Below are positions 12,984-27,037 of a stretch of 64,000 bases of DNA, piece by piece. The notes beneath the pieces were generated by a model. That model was not told the origin of the DNA and ran no database searches. It saw only the letters and a list, made by a program, of their open reading frames with translations. The translations under genes were made by a program, and so were the position numbers. The stretch is from Azotobacter beijerinckii (lineage in GTDB: Bacteria; Pseudomonadota; Gammaproteobacteria; Pseudomonadales; Pseudomonadaceae): the NCBI RefSeq assembly GCF_900110885.1, contig NZ_FOFJ01000004.1, positions 1 to 64,000 on the forward strand, read 5' to 3'. The first letter of the stretch is position 1. Every line of letters begins with the position of its first letter.

Positions 12984-14330
12984 ATGACTCTGATTGCTTC
13001 CGACCAGTTTCGCATTGTCGTCGGTCTCGGCAAGAGCGGCATGTCTCTGGTGCGCTTTCTGGGCCGCCAGGGCGCGCACTTTGCCGTTGTCGACACTCGC
13101 GCGAATCCGCCTGAGCTGGTCGCACTGCAGCGCGACTACCCGCAGGTAGAGGTGCATTGCGGCGCGCTGGACGTGGACTTCCTCTGCCGTGCCAGCAAGC
13201 TCTATGTCAGTCCGGGATTGGCGCTGGCCACTCCAGCGCTGCAGGCCGCGGCGGCGCGCGGAGTGAAGCTGTCCGGCGACATCGAACTGTTCGCCCGGCA
13301 TGCCAAGGCGCCGATTGTCGCGATTACCGGCTCCAACGCCAAAAGCACGGTGACCACCCTGCTTGGCGAGATGGCCCGTGCGGCCGGCAAGCGTGTGGCG
13401 GTGGGCGGTAACCTCGGCACCCCGGCGCTGGACCTGTTGGATGACAGCATTGAACTCTATGTCCTGGAGCTTTCCAGCTTTCAGCTGGAAACCACCGAGC
13501 GGCTGAATGCCGAAGTGGCTACCTGCCTCAACGTCAGCGAGGACCACATGGATCGCTATGTCGATCTGCAGGCCTACCACCTGGCCAAGCACCGTATCTT
13601 CCGCGGGGCGGCGCAGGTGGTGGTGAACCGCGACGACCCGCTGTCTCGCCCGCTGGTCGCCGACCAGCTGCCGTGCTGGACCTTCGGTCTCGGCAAGCCG
13701 GACCTCAAGGGCTTCGGCCTCCTGGAAGAGGGCGGCGAGAAGCGTCTGGCTTTTCAGTTCGAGGCGCTGATGCCGGTTCGCGAGCTGAGGATCCGCGGCG
13801 CCCATAATCAGGCCAACGCCCTGGCGGCACTGGCACTGGGCCGTGCGGTCGGCTTGCCGCTCGCGCCGATGCTGGCCACCCTGAAGTCCTTCGCCGGACT
13901 GCCGCACCGCTGCCAGTGGCTGCGCGAGTTGCGTGGGGTCGGCTACTACGACGACTCTAAGGCCACCAACGTGGGCGCCGCGCTGGCGGCGATCGGCGGT
14001 CTGGGGGCGGACATCGCCGGCAAGCTGGTGCTGATCGCCGGCGGCGATGGCAAGGGAGCGGATTTCTCCAGCCTGCGTCAGCCGGTTGCCGAATACTGTC
14101 GCGCCGTGGTTTTGCTCGGCCGCGACGCCGAGCGCATCGCCACGGTACTGGAGGGCGCCGTGCCGCTGATTCGGGTGAAAACGCTGGAGGAGGCGGTCGA
14201 GCGTGCCGCCGTGTTGGCTGAGGCGGGCGACGCGGTGCTGCTGTCGCCGGCATGCGCCAGCCTGGACATGTTCCGGAGCTTCGAGGAGCGCGGACGCTTG
14301 TTCGCCCAGGCGGTGGAGGCGCTTTCCTGA
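12984..14330 (+). CDS. murD: UDP-MurNAc-L-Ala-D-Glu ligase MurD
   Basis: This is a 448-aa Mur ligase adding D-Glu. The nucleotide loop GSNAKSTVTTL carries Lys120. GLGKSGMSLVRFL at the N-terminus binds the UDP moiety, and YYDDSKATN is the typical C-terminal-half motif. The TGATG junction gives a 1-base overlap with ftsW. The P-loop has Ala where many homologues have Gly (GTNGKST), which I regard as a normal pseudomonad variant. Confidence 0.95.
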   Translation: MTLIASDQFRIVVGLGKSGMSLVRFLGRQGAHFAVVDTRANPPELVALQRDYPQVEVHCGALDVDFLCRASKLYVSPGLALATPALQAAAARGVKLSGDIELFARHAKAPIVAITGSNAKSTVTTLLGEMARAAGKRVAVGGNLGTPALDLLDDSIELYVLELSSFQLETTERLNAEVATCLNVSEDHMDRYVDLQAYHLAKHRIFRGAAQVVVNRDDPLSRPLVADQLPCWTFGLGKPDLKGFGLLEEGGEKRLAFQFEALMPVRELRIRGAHNQANALAALALGRAVGLPLAPMLATLKSFAGLPHRCQWLRELRGVGYYDDSKATNVGAALAAIGGLGADIAGKLVLIAGGDGKGADFSSLRQPVAEYCRAVVLLGRDAERIATVLEGAVPLIRVKTLEEAVERAAVLAEAGDAVLLSPACASLDMFRSFEERGRLFAQAVEALS

Positions 14331-15550
14331 TGCTGGCCCTGTTGCGTCTCTACCCGTCGCCGCTGTTCAACCGGCGCGGCTTCGATGTTGACTTCCCGAT
14401 GCTGGCCGGTTGCCTGGCACTGCTTGGCTTGGGACTGGTGATGATCACCTCGGCGTCCTCCGAAGTGGCAGCGGTGCAGGCCGGCAACACGTTCTACTAC
14501 ATGGTCCGTCATTTGGTATATCTGGTGATCGGCCTCGTTGCCGGTGGCGTGGTGATGCTGGTACCGCTGGAAACCTGGCAGAGCATGGGCGGCAAGCTGT
14601 TGCTGGCTGCTTTTGGCGTGCTGATTCTGGTGCTGGTTCCGGGCATCGGCCGCGAGGTGAATGGTTCGATGCGCTGGATCGGTTTCGGCGCCTTCAACAT
14701 CCAGCCCTCGGAGATCGCCAAGCTGTTCGTGGTGATCTACCTCGCCGGCTATCTGGTGCGCCGCGAGGACGAGGTGCGCCAGCGCTGGATCGGTTTCATC
14801 AAGCCGATCATCGTGCTGATTCCGCTGGCCGGGCTGCTGCTGCTGGAGCCGGACTTCGGTGCCACCGTGGTGATGCTGGGTTCCGCCGCCGCCATGCTGT
14901 TCCTCGGTGGGGTCGGTTTGTTCCGTTTTACCCTGCTGGCCGTCGCCGCCATCGGCGCGGTATTTGTTCTGGTGCAGACCCAGGAGTACCGCCTGCAGCG
15001 GCTGATCACCTTCACGGATCCTTGGGCCGACCAATTCGGTTCCGGCTATCAGTTGACCCAGGCGCTGATCGCCTTCGGGCGCGGCGAATGGCTGGGGGTC
15101 GGACTCGGCAACAGCGTGCAAAAACAGTTCTACCTGCCGGAGGCGCACACTGACTTCGTATTCTCCGTGCTGGCCGAAGAGCTGGGCATGTTCGGTGCGC
15201 TGGCCACCCTCGGGCTGTTCACCTTCGTCTGTGTGCGGGCCCTCTATCTCGGTCTGTGGGCGGAGAAGGCCCGGCACTACTTCTCGGCCTATGTGGCCTA
15301 TGGACTGGCCTTCCTGTGGATCGGCCAGTTCCTCATCAATATCGGGGTGAACATCGGCCTTCTGCCGACCAAGGGGCTAACTTTGCCTTTTCTCAGCTAC
15401 GGCGGCAGCTCGTTGGTGATCTGTTGCGTCAGCTTGGGCCTGCTGCTGCGTCTGGACTGGGAGCGTCGTACCCAGCTGGACAACGAGAGTGCACAGTTCG
15501 GCAAGGATGATTTCGCCGAGGATCGCGAGGAGCAAGCCGATGAGCGCTAA
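14330..15550 (+). CDS. ftsW: Septal peptidoglycan glycosyltransferase FtsW
   Basis: This is a 406-aa SEDS-family integral membrane protein with about ten helices that polymerises lipid II at the septum together with FtsI. Recognisable features are ITSASSEVA after helix 1, the NGSMRWIGFG loop, LLLLEPDFG with the conserved catalytic-region Asp, and the C-terminal PFLSYGGSSL. The open frame upstream to 14252 belongs to murD. The protein overlaps murG by 11 bases. Confidence 0.95.
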   Translation: MLALLRLYPSPLFNRRGFDVDFPMLAGCLALLGLGLVMITSASSEVAAVQAGNTFYYMVRHLVYLVIGLVAGGVVMLVPLETWQSMGGKLLLAAFGVLILVLVPGIGREVNGSMRWIGFGAFNIQPSEIAKLFVVIYLAGYLVRREDEVRQRWIGFIKPIIVLIPLAGLLLLEPDFGATVVMLGSAAAMLFLGGVGLFRFTLLAVAAIGAVFVLVQTQEYRLQRLITFTDPWADQFGSGYQLTQALIAFGRGEWLGVGLGNSVQKQFYLPEAHTDFVFSVLAEELGMFGALATLGLFTFVCVRALYLGLWAEKARHYFSAYVAYGLAFLWIGQFLINIGVNIGLLPTKGLTLPFLSYGGSSLVICCVSLGLLLRLDWERRTQLDNESAQFGKDDFAEDREEQADER

Positions 15551-16602
15551 CGTACTGATCATGGCCGGCGGTACCGGAGGGCACGTGTTCCCGGCGCTGG
15601 CCTGTGCCCGCGAGTTCCAGGCCCGCGGCTATGCTGTGCACTGGCTGGGAACTCCGCGAGGCATCGAGAACGAACTGGTGCCCCGAGCTGGGCTGCCGCT
15701 GTATCAGATCCAGATCGGCGGGCTGCGTGGCAAGGGGCTGGCAACTCTGCTCAAGGCGCCTTTCCAGCTACTCAGGTCGCTGTTCCAGGCCCGCCGGGTC
15801 ATGCGCGAACTGCGTCCGGTGTGTGTGCTGGGCATGGGAGGCTTCGTCACCGGCCCCGGTGGCCTGGCGGCGAAGCTGGCCGGTGTGCCCCTGATCATCC
15901 ACGAGCAGAATGCCGTGGCCGGTACTGCCAATCGGGCGCTGGCGCCGATCGCTAGCCGGGTTTGCGAGGCTTTTCCAAATACCTTCGGCGTCACCGACAA
16001 GCGATGTACCACTGGCAATCCGGTGCGGCCCGAGCTGTTTCTGGAGACGCCGCGCCAGCCCCTGAAAGGGCGCAGGTTGCGGCTGCTGGTCCTGGGCGGC
16101 AGCCTGGGTGCCGAGCCCCTGAACAAGCTGCTACCCACGGCGTTGGCATTGATCCCCGTCGAGCAGCGGCCAGAGATCTTCCATCAGGCCGGCAGGCAGC
16201 ACCATGAGATCACCGCCGAGCGTTACCGTGGGGCCGGCGTCGAGGCTGAGGTCGCGCCTTTCATCGACGACATGGCCCAGGCCTATGCCTGGGCCGACCT
16301 GGTGGTCTGCCGTGCCGGTGCCCTGACCGTCAGCGAGCTGGCAGCCGCCGGGCTGCCAGCGCTGCTGGTACCGCTGCCCCAGGCCATCGACGATCACCAG
16401 ACCCGCAATGCCGACTATCTGGCGCAGGAGGGCGCGGCCTTCCTGCTGCCGCAGGCGAGCACGGCTGCCGGCGATCTGGCTGCCCGCCTGAGCGAGGTGT
16501 CGATGCATCCCGAGCGACTCGCAAGCATGGCTGCCAGCGCTCGCCGCTTGGCCAAACCCGATGCGACCCGGACGGTCGTGGATATCTGCCTGGAGGTGGC
16601 GC

Positions 16603-16610
<8 letters not shown>
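15540..16610 (+). CDS. murG: Lipid II synthase MurG
   Basis: This is a 356-aa GT28 glycosyltransferase that adds GlcNAc to lipid I on the cytoplasmic face. The glycine-rich loop [12 protein letters not shown] is at residues 9-20, [11 protein letters not shown] and [12 protein letters not shown] follow, and the C-terminal donor site contains [13 protein letters not shown] and [10 protein letters not shown]. The start ATG 15540 is inside the ftsW end. The end overlaps murC by 8 bases. Confidence 0.96.
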
Positions 16611-19013
<2,403 letters not shown>

Positions 19014-19016
19014 GCC

Positions 19017-19865
19017 ATGTACGGCGCCATGCTTCGTCATCGGCAACCAGGGGCGGGGCGTGTTCCGGCGCGTCGGGGGGCCAGCCGCATGGTGGCCAGG
19101 CCGCCCGTGTCGGCACGTCTGTCGAAGCTGGGCGTGAGCCTGTTGAAGACGCTGGGCGGATTGCTGCTGCTGGCAGCCCTCGGGGTGGGCAGCTACTTCC
19201 TGGCGCAGCGCCTGTTGCCCTATGCAGATCAGCCGATCGCCGACGTCAAGCTCGAGGGGCACCTGACCTACGTCAGCAACCAGGCAATCCTGGATCGCAT
19301 TGCGCCCTTCCGTCAGGCCAGTTTCTTCAGTGTCGATCTGGCCGGCATCCGCAACGAGCTGGAGAGCATGTCCTGGATCGCCAAGGCTGAGGTACGTCGT
19401 GTGTGGCCGGATCAACTGGTGGTCCATCTGGAGGAGCAGCTGCCGGTGGCGCGCTGGGGCGACGAGGCGTTGCTGAACAATCAGGGCGAGGCCTTCGCAC
19501 CGAGCGAGGTGTCCCACTACGAGCACCTGCCGCAACTGGTCGGCCCCCAGAGGGCGCAGGAGAAGGTGATGCAGCAGTACCATGTGCTCAACCAGATGCT
19601 CAGGCCCCTGGGCTTTTCCATTGCCCGCCTGGAGCTGCGCGAGCGTGGCAGCTGGTTCGTCACCACTGTCCAAGGCATTGAGCTGTTGCTCGGGCGTGAT
19701 CGTCTTCTCGCCAAGATGCGTCGTTTCAGCTCCATCTACGAGAAGGCCTTGAAAGAGCAAAGTGCGAATATCGCGCGCATCGATCTGCGCTATGCCAACG
19801 GCTTGGCCGTGGCGTGGCGCGAGCCGGTCGCGCCCACGGCGGTCAAACCCGCCGCCGTGCAGTGA
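19017..19865 (+). CDS. ftsQ: Cell division protein FtsQ
   Basis: This is a 282-aa bitopic inner-membrane protein. A basic cytoplasmic N-terminus of about 40 residues is followed by one transmembrane helix (about 42-62), a POTRA domain (from [18 protein letters not shown]) and the beta domain. It recruits FtsL/FtsB and regulates FtsWI. It lies three bases after ddlB and 21 bases before ftsA, in standard cluster order. Confidence 0.93.
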   Translation: MYGAMLRHRQPGAGRVPARRGASRMVARPPVSARLSKLGVSLLKTLGGLLLLAALGVGSYFLAQRLLPYADQPIADVKLEGHLTYVSNQAILDRIAPFRQASFFSVDLAGIRNELESMSWIAKAEVRRVWPDQLVVHLEEQLPVARWGDEALLNNQGEAFAPSEVSHYEHLPQLVGPQRAQEKVMQQYHVLNQMLRPLGFSIARLELRERGSWFVTTVQGIELLLGRDRLLAKMRRFSSIYEKALKEQSANIARIDLRYANGLAVAWREPVAPTAVKPAAVQ

Positions 19866-19886
19866 GTTGAGGAGCAGGCAGAAAAT

Positions 19887-21134
19887 ATGGCAAGCGCGCA
19901 GAGCGGCAAGATGATCGTCGGTCTCGACATCGGCACCTCCAAGGTGGTGGCCCTGGTAGGCGAGGTGGCAGCTGATGGCCAACTGGAAATCGTTGGGATC
20001 GGCTCCCATCCCTCGCGAGGATTGAAAAAGGGCGTGGTGGTGAATATCGAGTCCACCGTGCAGTCCATCCAGCGGGCGGTGGAGGAGGCCCAACTGATGG
20101 CTGGCTGCCAGATTCACTCGGCCTTCGTCGGCTTGGCCGGGAACCATATCCGCAGCCTGAACTCCCACGGAATTGTCGCCATCCGCGATCGTGAGGTCAG
20201 CCAGGCCGATCTGGATCGTGTGTTGGATGCGGCCCAGGCGGTGGCGATTCCCTCGGACCAGCGGGTGTTGCACACCCTGCCGCAGGACTACGTGATCGAC
20301 AACCAAGAGGGCGTGCGAGAGCCGCTGGGTATGTCCGGCGTGCGTCTGGAGGCCAAGGTGCACGTGGTGACTTGCGCGGTGAATGCGGCGCAGAACGTCG
20401 AGAAATGCGTTCGTCGCTGCGATCTGGAGGTGGATGACATCATCCTTGAGCAGCTGGCTTCGGCCCATGCGGTGCTTACCGAGGACGAGAAGGAGCTGGG
20501 CGTATGCCTGGTGGACATCGGTGGCGGTACCACCGACATCGCTATCTTTACCGAAGGAGCGATCCGCCATACTGCGGTGATTCCGATCGCTGGCGACCAG
20601 GTCACCAACGACATCGCTATGGCGTTGCGCACGCCGACCCAGTACGCCGAGGAAATCAAGATCCGCTATGCCTGCGCCCTGGCCAAGCTGGCCGGAGCCG
20701 GCGAAACCATCAATGTTCCCAGCGTCGGCGAGCGACCCTCGCGGGAGCTTTCCCGTCAAGCCTTGGCGGAGGTGGTCGAGCCGCGCTACGACGAGCTGTT
20801 CAGCCTGATCCATGCTGAACTGCAGCGTAGCGGCTACGAGGATCTGATCCCTGCCGGAGTCGTTCTCACCGGGGGTTCGGCGAAAATGGAGGGGGCTGTG
20901 GAACTGGCCGAGGAGATCTTCCACATGCCGGTGCGCTTGGGCGTGCCGCATAGCGTCAAGGGAATGGACGATGTGATCAGCAATCCGATCTATTCCACCG
21001 GGGTGGGGTTGTTGCTCTATGGGTTGCGGAAGCAGGCCGATGGCGTATCCCCGTCCGGTTCCGGTGGGCACAGCGAAGAAACCAAGATACCCGTCCTGGA
21101 GCGACTCAAGCGCTGGTTCCAGGGCAATTTCTGA
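19887..21134 (+). CDS. ftsA: Cell division actin homologue FtsA
   Basis: This is a 415-aa actin-fold ATPase that tethers FtsZ to the membrane. MIVGLDIGTSKVVALVGEV is the phosphate-1 motif, VDIGGGTTDIAIF phosphate-2, and VLTGGSAKMEG the adenosine motif. The C-terminal amphipathic membrane helix LERLKRWFQGNF is intact. It is preceded by GAGGAGCAGG. Confidence 0.96.
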   Translation: MASAQSGKMIVGLDIGTSKVVALVGEVAADGQLEIVGIGSHPSRGLKKGVVVNIESTVQSIQRAVEEAQLMAGCQIHSAFVGLAGNHIRSLNSHGIVAIRDREVSQADLDRVLDAAQAVAIPSDQRVLHTLPQDYVIDNQEGVREPLGMSGVRLEAKVHVVTCAVNAAQNVEKCVRRCDLEVDDIILEQLASAHAVLTEDEKELGVCLVDIGGGTTDIAIFTEGAIRHTAVIPIAGDQVTNDIAMALRTPTQYAEEIKIRYACALAKLAGAGETINVPSVGERPSRELSRQALAEVVEPRYDELFSLIHAELQRSGYEDLIPAGVVLTGGSAKMEGAVELAEEIFHMPVRLGVPHSVKGMDDVISNPIYSTGVGLLLYGLRKQADGVSPSGSGGHSEETKIPVLERLKRWFQGNF

Positions 21135-21177
21135 CAACGGCGGCAGGCAGTAAAAAGAAAAGGAAAGGAGAGGGAAT

Positions 21178-22356
21178 ATGTTCGAGCTCGTAGACAATGT
21201 TCCGCAAAGTGCAGTGATCAAGGTTATCGGTGTCGGTGGGGGCGGCGGCAACGCCGTGAACCATATGGCAGCCACCAGCATTGAGGGCGTCGAGTTCATC
21301 TGTGCCAATACGGATGCGCAGGCACTGAAGAACATCACTGCACGAACTGTGCTGCAACTGGGCTCCGGGGTGACCAAGGGCCTGGGTGCCGGCGCCAACC
21401 CCGAAGTCGGCCGCGAGGCCGCCATGGAGGACCGCGAGCGTATCGCCGAGGTGTTGCAGGGGACCGACATGGTGTTCATCACCACCGGCATGGGGGGGGG
21501 GACCGGTACCGGTGCGGCACCGGTCATCGCCGAGGTGGCGAAGGGGATGGGCATCCTCACTGTGGCCGTGGTGACCCGACCCTTCCCGTTCGAAGGGCGC
21601 AAGCGCATGCAGGTTGCCGAAGAGGGTATCCGCCTGTTGGCTGAGCATGTCGATTCGCTGATTACCATTCCCAACGAGAAGTTGCTGACCATCCTCGGCA
21701 AGGATGCCAGCTTGCTGTCCGCCTTCGCCAAGGCCGACGATGTGCTGGCCGGCGCGGTCCGGGGCATCTCCGATATCATCAAACGTCCTGGCATGATCAA
21801 CGTCGACTTCGCCGACGTGAAGACCGTGATGAGCGAGATGGGCATGGCCATGATGGGCACCGGCTGTGCCAGCGGCCCGAACCGTGCTCGCGAGGCCACA
21901 GAGGCAGCGATTCGCAATCCGCTGCTGGAGGATGTGCACCTGCAGGGGGCTCGCGGCATTCTGGTGAACATCACTGCCGGTCCCGATCTCTCCTTGGGCG
22001 AGTACTCCGATGTGGGCAACATCATCGAGCAGTTCGCTTCCGACCAGGCGATGGTGAAGGTGGGTACCGTGATCGATCCGGATATGCGCGACGAGTTGCA
22101 TGTGACCGTGGTCGCCACCGGATTGGGTGCGCGCACCGACAAGCCGATGAAAGTGGTGGACAACACCCTGCAGTCGGCCGCTGCTGCGACCCCCGGCGTA
22201 CCGCGTGGCGATCAGGCGGTGAACTACAAGGACTACGAGCGTCCCACCGTACAGCGCCAGAGCAATGCCGCCAGCGCTACGGCTGCCAAGCTCAATCCTC
22301 AGGACGACTTGGACTATCTGGACATTCCTGCCTTCCTGCGCCGTCAGGCTGATTGA
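21178..22356 (+). CDS. ftsZ: Tubulin-like division GTPase FtsZ
   Basis: This is the 392-aa GTPase that polymerises into the Z ring. The GTP-binding tubulin motif GGGTGTG is present, as are VGGGGGNAVNHM near the N-terminus and the T7 synergy loop NVDFADVKTVM. A linker of about 60 residues leads to the conserved C-terminal peptide DYLDIPAFLRRQAD, which binds FtsA and ZipA. The ribosome-binding site AAAGGAGAG precedes the ATG. Confidence 0.97.
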   Translation: MFELVDNVPQSAVIKVIGVGGGGGNAVNHMAATSIEGVEFICANTDAQALKNITARTVLQLGSGVTKGLGAGANPEVGREAAMEDRERIAEVLQGTDMVFITTGMGGGTGTGAAPVIAEVAKGMGILTVAVVTRPFPFEGRKRMQVAEEGIRLLAEHVDSLITIPNEKLLTILGKDASLLSAFAKADDVLAGAVRGISDIIKRPGMINVDFADVKTVMSEMGMAMMGTGCASGPNRAREATEAAIRNPLLEDVHLQGARGILVNITAGPDLSLGEYSDVGNIIEQFASDQAMVKVGTVIDPDMRDELHVTVVATGLGARTDKPMKVVDNTLQSAAAATPGVPRGDQAVNYKDYERPTVQRQSNAASATAAKLNPQDDLDYLDIPAFLRRQAD

Positions 22357-23374
<1,018 letters not shown>

Positions 23375-23410
23375 GCAAGGTTTTTTCCTTTTCTTTCCCT
23401 TTTTCTTAAG

Positions 23411-23437
23411 GCCACCTGCAGGTGGCCTTTCTTTTTT
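23411..23437. terminator. Intrinsic terminator after lpxC
   Basis: Eight-base arms GGCCACCT and AGGTGGCC (23411-23418 and 23421-23428) are followed by TTTCTTTTTTT. The converging minus-strand gene ends at 23440, and runs on both sides let the hairpin serve both directions. Confidence 0.85.
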
Positions 23438-23439
23438 TG

Positions 23440-23892
23440 CTACTTGGGCTGGGTATGTCGGGCCAATCGCTCCAGCGCTTCGCGGAGCTTGGGGTCGTCA
23501 ATGCCCAGGGCCGCGGTCTGGATGCTGTCGGCAGCTGCTGGGGACAGCGTGGCGGTGCGGCTGGGCAAGCCGCCTGTCGGCATTGGGGGCTGCACCTTGA
23601 AAAGGATCCTGGTCAGCCCCGTGAAGGCGTCCAGGGCTTGCAGTTGACGTTGCAGGCGGCGTTGCTGGTAGCGCAGTCGGGTGGCCCACTGGCCGTCGGT
23701 GATGATCAGCAGCAGGCAGCCCTCGCGCCATGAGGCCACATGGCAATGTTCGCGCGCGGCGGGTTGCAACTGGCTCTCCAGCAGGCTCTGCAGCTGGGCC
23801 AGTTGTTGTGCCTGACTGAATAGCGACTTGAGTGGCTTGGCCTCGCGCAACAGCGCGGCAGGGGCTCGGGCCGGCAGGGGACGAAAGGTCAT
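23440..23892 (-). CDS. DUF721 / DciA-type helicase-loader-like protein
   Basis: This 150-aa protein starts [20 protein letters not shown] and has the DUF721 fold. Its core is [19 protein letters not shown] followed by [19 protein letters not shown]721 proteins include DciA, the ancestral DnaB helicase operator of bacteria that lack DnaC. Pseudomonads carry DciA, so that is the inferred role. The open frame runs upstream to 24474 through the divergent secA, so the ATG 23892 start is chosen because homology-like sequence begins there. An ATG about ten codons upstream is an alternative. Confidence 0.7.
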   Translation of the reverse strand: MTFRPLPARAPAALLREAKPLKSLFSQAQQLAQLQSLLESQLQPAAREHCHVASWREGCLLLIITDGQWATRLRYQQRRLQRQLQALDAFTGLTRILFKVQPPMPTGGLPSRTATLSPAAADSIQTAALGIDDPKLREALERLARHTQPK

Positions 23893-24151
23893 GGCGGTTG
23901 GCCTGGGAGTGCGGGCACGCATGGTAGCAGAAGCCATACTCCCCTTGGGGCTGCCCTCGGGAGGGCAATGGTGTTTACAAGCAGGCGACCCTTGGTATTT
24001 TCGGTACGTTAGCAGCTCCTGGTGCATGATGCCGCTTTTCTTGCCAAGCGGATTTGCGGGTAGAATGCCCTTTTCCCATCGCGGCCGTTTTTGGCTGCCG
24101 GGTCGGCTTCGTGCCCGCCCTCCATTCATATGTGAGGAAGAACCTGTCGAT
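23893..24151 (+). other. Divergent spacer upstream of secA
   Basis: No gene is supported. This region holds the secA leader. There is no SecM-like arrest peptide of the kind that precedes secA in E. coli, and no clear start codon with ribosome-binding site. Confidence 0.5.
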
Positions 24152-26884
24152 ATGTTTGCGCCTTTGTTGAGAGTGCTCTTTGGAAGCAAGAACGATCGTG
24201 AAGTCAAGCGCATGCGTCGAGCCGTGCGGGCGATCAATGCCCTCGAAGAGCAGATGGTGGCGCTGACGGACGAGCAGCTGCGCACCAGAACCGAGGAGTT
24301 CAGGGAGCGTCTCGGCAAGGGCGAAACCCTCGACCAGCTGTTGCCGGAGGCCTTCGCCGTTGCCCGCGAAGCGGGCAAGCGGGTGATGGGCATGCGCCAC
24401 TTCGATGTGCAGCTGATCGGTGCCATGGTCCTGCACGAAGGCAAGATCGCCGAGATGCGCACCGGTGAAGGCAAGACCTTGGTGGCAACCCTGGCCGTCT
24501 ACCTCAATGCCCTGGCCGGCAAGGGCGTGCATGTGGTGACGGTGAACGACTACCTGGCCCGCCGTGACGCCAACTGGATGCGTCCGCTGTACGAGTTCCT
24601 CGGGCTTTCCGTCGGCGTGGTCACCCCGTTCCAGCCGCCGGAAGAAAAGCGCGCTGCCTACGCTGCCGACATCACCTACGGCACCAATAACGAATTCGGT
24701 TTCGACTACCTGCGCGACAACATGGCCTTCAGCCTGGAGGACAAGTTCCAGCGCGAACTCAACTATGCGGTGATCGACGAGGTCGACTCCATCCTGATCG
24801 ACGAGGCGCGCACGCCGCTGATCATCTCCGGTCAGGCCGAGGACAGCTCCCAGCTGTACCTGCAGATCAACGCCCTGATTCCGCAGCTGAAGCGTCATAT
24901 CGAGGAAGAAGAGGGCGTGGTCACCCAGGATGGGCACTACAGCGTCGACGAGAAGACCCGGCAGATCGAGCTGAACGAGCAGGGCCACCAGTTCATCGAG
25001 GAGCTGCTGGCTCGTGCAGGCCTGCTGCCCGAGGGCGACAATCTCTACTCCGCCCACAACCTGCCGTTGCTGACTCACGTCTATGCCGGTCTGCGTGCGC
25101 ACGTCCTGTTCCATCGCAACGTCGAATACATCGTGCAGGGCAACCAGGTGCTGCTGATCGACGAGCACACCGGCCGGACCATGCCGGGCCGCCGCCTTTC
25201 CGAGGGCCTGCACCAGGCTATCGAGGCCAAAGAGGGGTTGCCGATCCAGGCGGAAAGCCAGACGCTGGCCTCGACCACCTTCCAGAACTACTTCCGTCTC
25301 TACCACAAGCTCGCCGGCATGACCGGCACCGCCGACACCGAGGCTTTCGAGTTCCGTCAGATCTACGGTCTCGACGTGGTGGTGATCCCGACCCATCGGC
25401 CGATCGCCCGCAAGGACTTCAACGACTTGGTCTACCTGACCCAGGAAGAGAAGTACGTGGCGATCATCGCCGACATCAAGGAGTGCCAGGCCCAGGGCCG
25501 GCCGATCCTGGTGGGGACCGCTTCGATCGAGAGTTCCGAATACGTTTCCTTGTTGCTGAATAAGGAAGGTATTGCGCACCAGGTGCTCAACGCCAAGTAT
25601 CACGAGAAGGAAGCCGAGATCATCGCCCAGGCCGGTCGTCCAGGGGCGGTGACCATCGCCACCAACATGGCCGGCCGGGGTACCGACATCCTCCTCGGCG
25701 GCAACTGGGAGGTCGAGGTCGCCACGCTCGACAACCCGACCGAAGAGCAGGTCGCGCAGATCAAGGCCGACTGGCAGAAGCGCCACCAGCAGGTGATCGA
25801 GGCCGGTGGCCTGCATGTGATCGCCTCCGAGCGTCACGAGTCCCGGCGCATCGACAACCAGCTGCGCGGCCGCGCCGGCCGTCAGGGCGATCCAGGCTCG
25901 AGCCGCTTCTACCTGTCTCTGGAAGACAATCTGATGCGGATCTTCGCCTCCGACCGGGTGAAGAATTTCATGAAGGCGCTCGGCATGCAGGCCGGCGAGG
26001 CCATCGAGCACCGCATGGTGACCAATGCCATCGAGAAGGCCCAGCGCAAGGTCGAGGGCCGCAACTTCGACATGCGCAAGCAACTGCTCGAATTCGACGA
26101 CGTGGCCAACGAGCAGCGCAAGGTGATCTACCACATGCGCAACAGCCTGCTGGTGGCCGAGGATCTCGGCGAAACCATCGCCGAATTCCGCCAGGAAGTG
26201 CTGGGTGCCGCCATCGACCAGCACATCCCGCCGCAGTCGCTGCCCGAGCAATGGGACATCGCCGGCCTGGAGGCTACCCTGCAGGGCGACTTCGGTGTGC
26301 AGCTGCCGCTGCGGCAGTGGCTCGACGAGGATGACAGGCTCCACGAGGAGACGCTGCGCGAGCGCCTCCTCGAGGCGCTGCTGGCGGCTTACCGGGAGAA
26401 GGAGGAGATTGCCGGTGCCGAAGCCCTGCGCACCTTCGAGAAGCAGATCCTGCTGCGTGTGCTGGACGACCTGTGGAAGGATCACCTGTCGACCATGGAT
26501 CACCTGCGCCACGGCATCCACCTGCGCGGCTACGCGCAGAAGAATCCCAAGCAGGAATACAAGCGCGAGTCCTTCGAGCTGTTCCAGACCCTGCTCGAGT
26601 CGATCAAGCGCGATGCCATCCGCGTGCTCTCCCACGTGCAGGTTCGCCGCGAGGATCCGGCCGAGGAGGAGGAGCGCCTGCGCCGCGAGGCCGAGGCCCT
26701 GGCCCGGCGCATGCAGTTCCAGCATGCTGCGGCTTCGGCCTTGGCGCCGCAGACGGAGGACGGCGATCTCGAGGTTGTCGAGGAGTCCGTGCCGGTGCGC
26801 CCCGAGCCGAAGATCGGGCGCAACGAGCCCTGCCCCTGCGGTTCCGGCAAGAAGTACAAGCACTGCCACGGGCAGCTCAACTAA
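24152..26884 (+). CDS. secA: Preprotein translocase ATPase SecA
   Basis: This is the 910-aa motor of the Sec pathway. The Walker A region MRTGEGKT is near residue 102. [17 protein letters not shown] (Walker B) and [10 protein letters not shown] follow, and the C-terminal zinc-binding SecB-interaction motif [13 protein letters not shown] is complete. The start is ATG 24152 ([15 protein letters not shown]). The open frame back to 23828 has no family sequence. A strong terminator follows. Confidence 0.97.
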   Translation: MFAPLLRVLFGSKNDREVKRMRRAVRAINALEEQMVALTDEQLRTRTEEFRERLGKGETLDQLLPEAFAVAREAGKRVMGMRHFDVQLIGAMVLHEGKIAEMRTGEGKTLVATLAVYLNALAGKGVHVVTVNDYLARRDANWMRPLYEFLGLSVGVVTPFQPPEEKRAAYAADITYGTNNEFGFDYLRDNMAFSLEDKFQRELNYAVIDEVDSILIDEARTPLIISGQAEDSSQLYLQINALIPQLKRHIEEEEGVVTQDGHYSVDEKTRQIELNEQGHQFIEELLARAGLLPEGDNLYSAHNLPLLTHVYAGLRAHVLFHRNVEYIVQGNQVLLIDEHTGRTMPGRRLSEGLHQAIEAKEGLPIQAESQTLASTTFQNYFRLYHKLAGMTGTADTEAFEFRQIYGLDVVVIPTHRPIARKDFNDLVYLTQEEKYVAIIADIKECQAQGRPILVGTASIESSEYVSLLLNKEGIAHQVLNAKYHEKEAEIIAQAGRPGAVTIATNMAGRGTDILLGGNWEVEVATLDNPTEEQVAQIKADWQKRHQQVIEAGGLHVIASERHESRRIDNQLRGRAGRQGDPGSSRFYLSLEDNLMRIFASDRVKNFMKALGMQAGEAIEHRMVTNAIEKAQRKVEGRNFDMRKQLLEFDDVANEQRKVIYHMRNSLLVAEDLGETIAEFRQEVLGAAIDQHIPPQSLPEQWDIAGLEATLQGDFGVQLPLRQWLDEDDRLHEETLRERLLEALLAAYREKEEIAGAEALRTFEKQILLRVLDDLWKDHLSTMDHLRHGIHLRGYAQKNPKQEYKRESFELFQTLLESIKRDAIRVLSHVQVRREDPAEEEERLRREAEALARRMQFQHAAASALAPQTEDGDLEVVEESVPVRPEPKIGRNEPCPCGSGKKYKHCHGQLN

Positions 26885-26942
26885 TGTTGCCCGGCTGCGT
26901 TTCGGCGCAGCAGGTTCGGTATGCGCAAAGCTGCATCCGCAA

Positions 26943-26976
26943 CGCCGCGACCGGTCGAACCGGTCGCGGCGTTTTT
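26943..26976 (+). terminator. Intrinsic terminator after secA
   Basis: A perfect 13-bp stem (26943-26955 with 26959-26971) with a 3-nt loop CGA is followed by TTTTT. It ends the secA transcript before argJ. Confidence 0.92.
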
Positions 26977-27037
26977 CCAGCCGTTTTTCGTACCCCTGGT
27001 ACGCTCATTCAACAGAACCTCTACGAAGGAGCCCTTC

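Noticed and set aside
11547..13907. Minus-strand open frame of about 790 codons opposite murF-mraY-murD
   Set aside because: Antisense shadow of three real genes in GC-rich DNA, without a ribosome-binding site or motif.
23975..26869. Minus-strand open frame of about 960 codons opposite secA
   Set aside because: It is an antisense shadow of secA. Its Leu/Gln/His/Gly-rich composition mirrors secA codons and no domain is recognisable.
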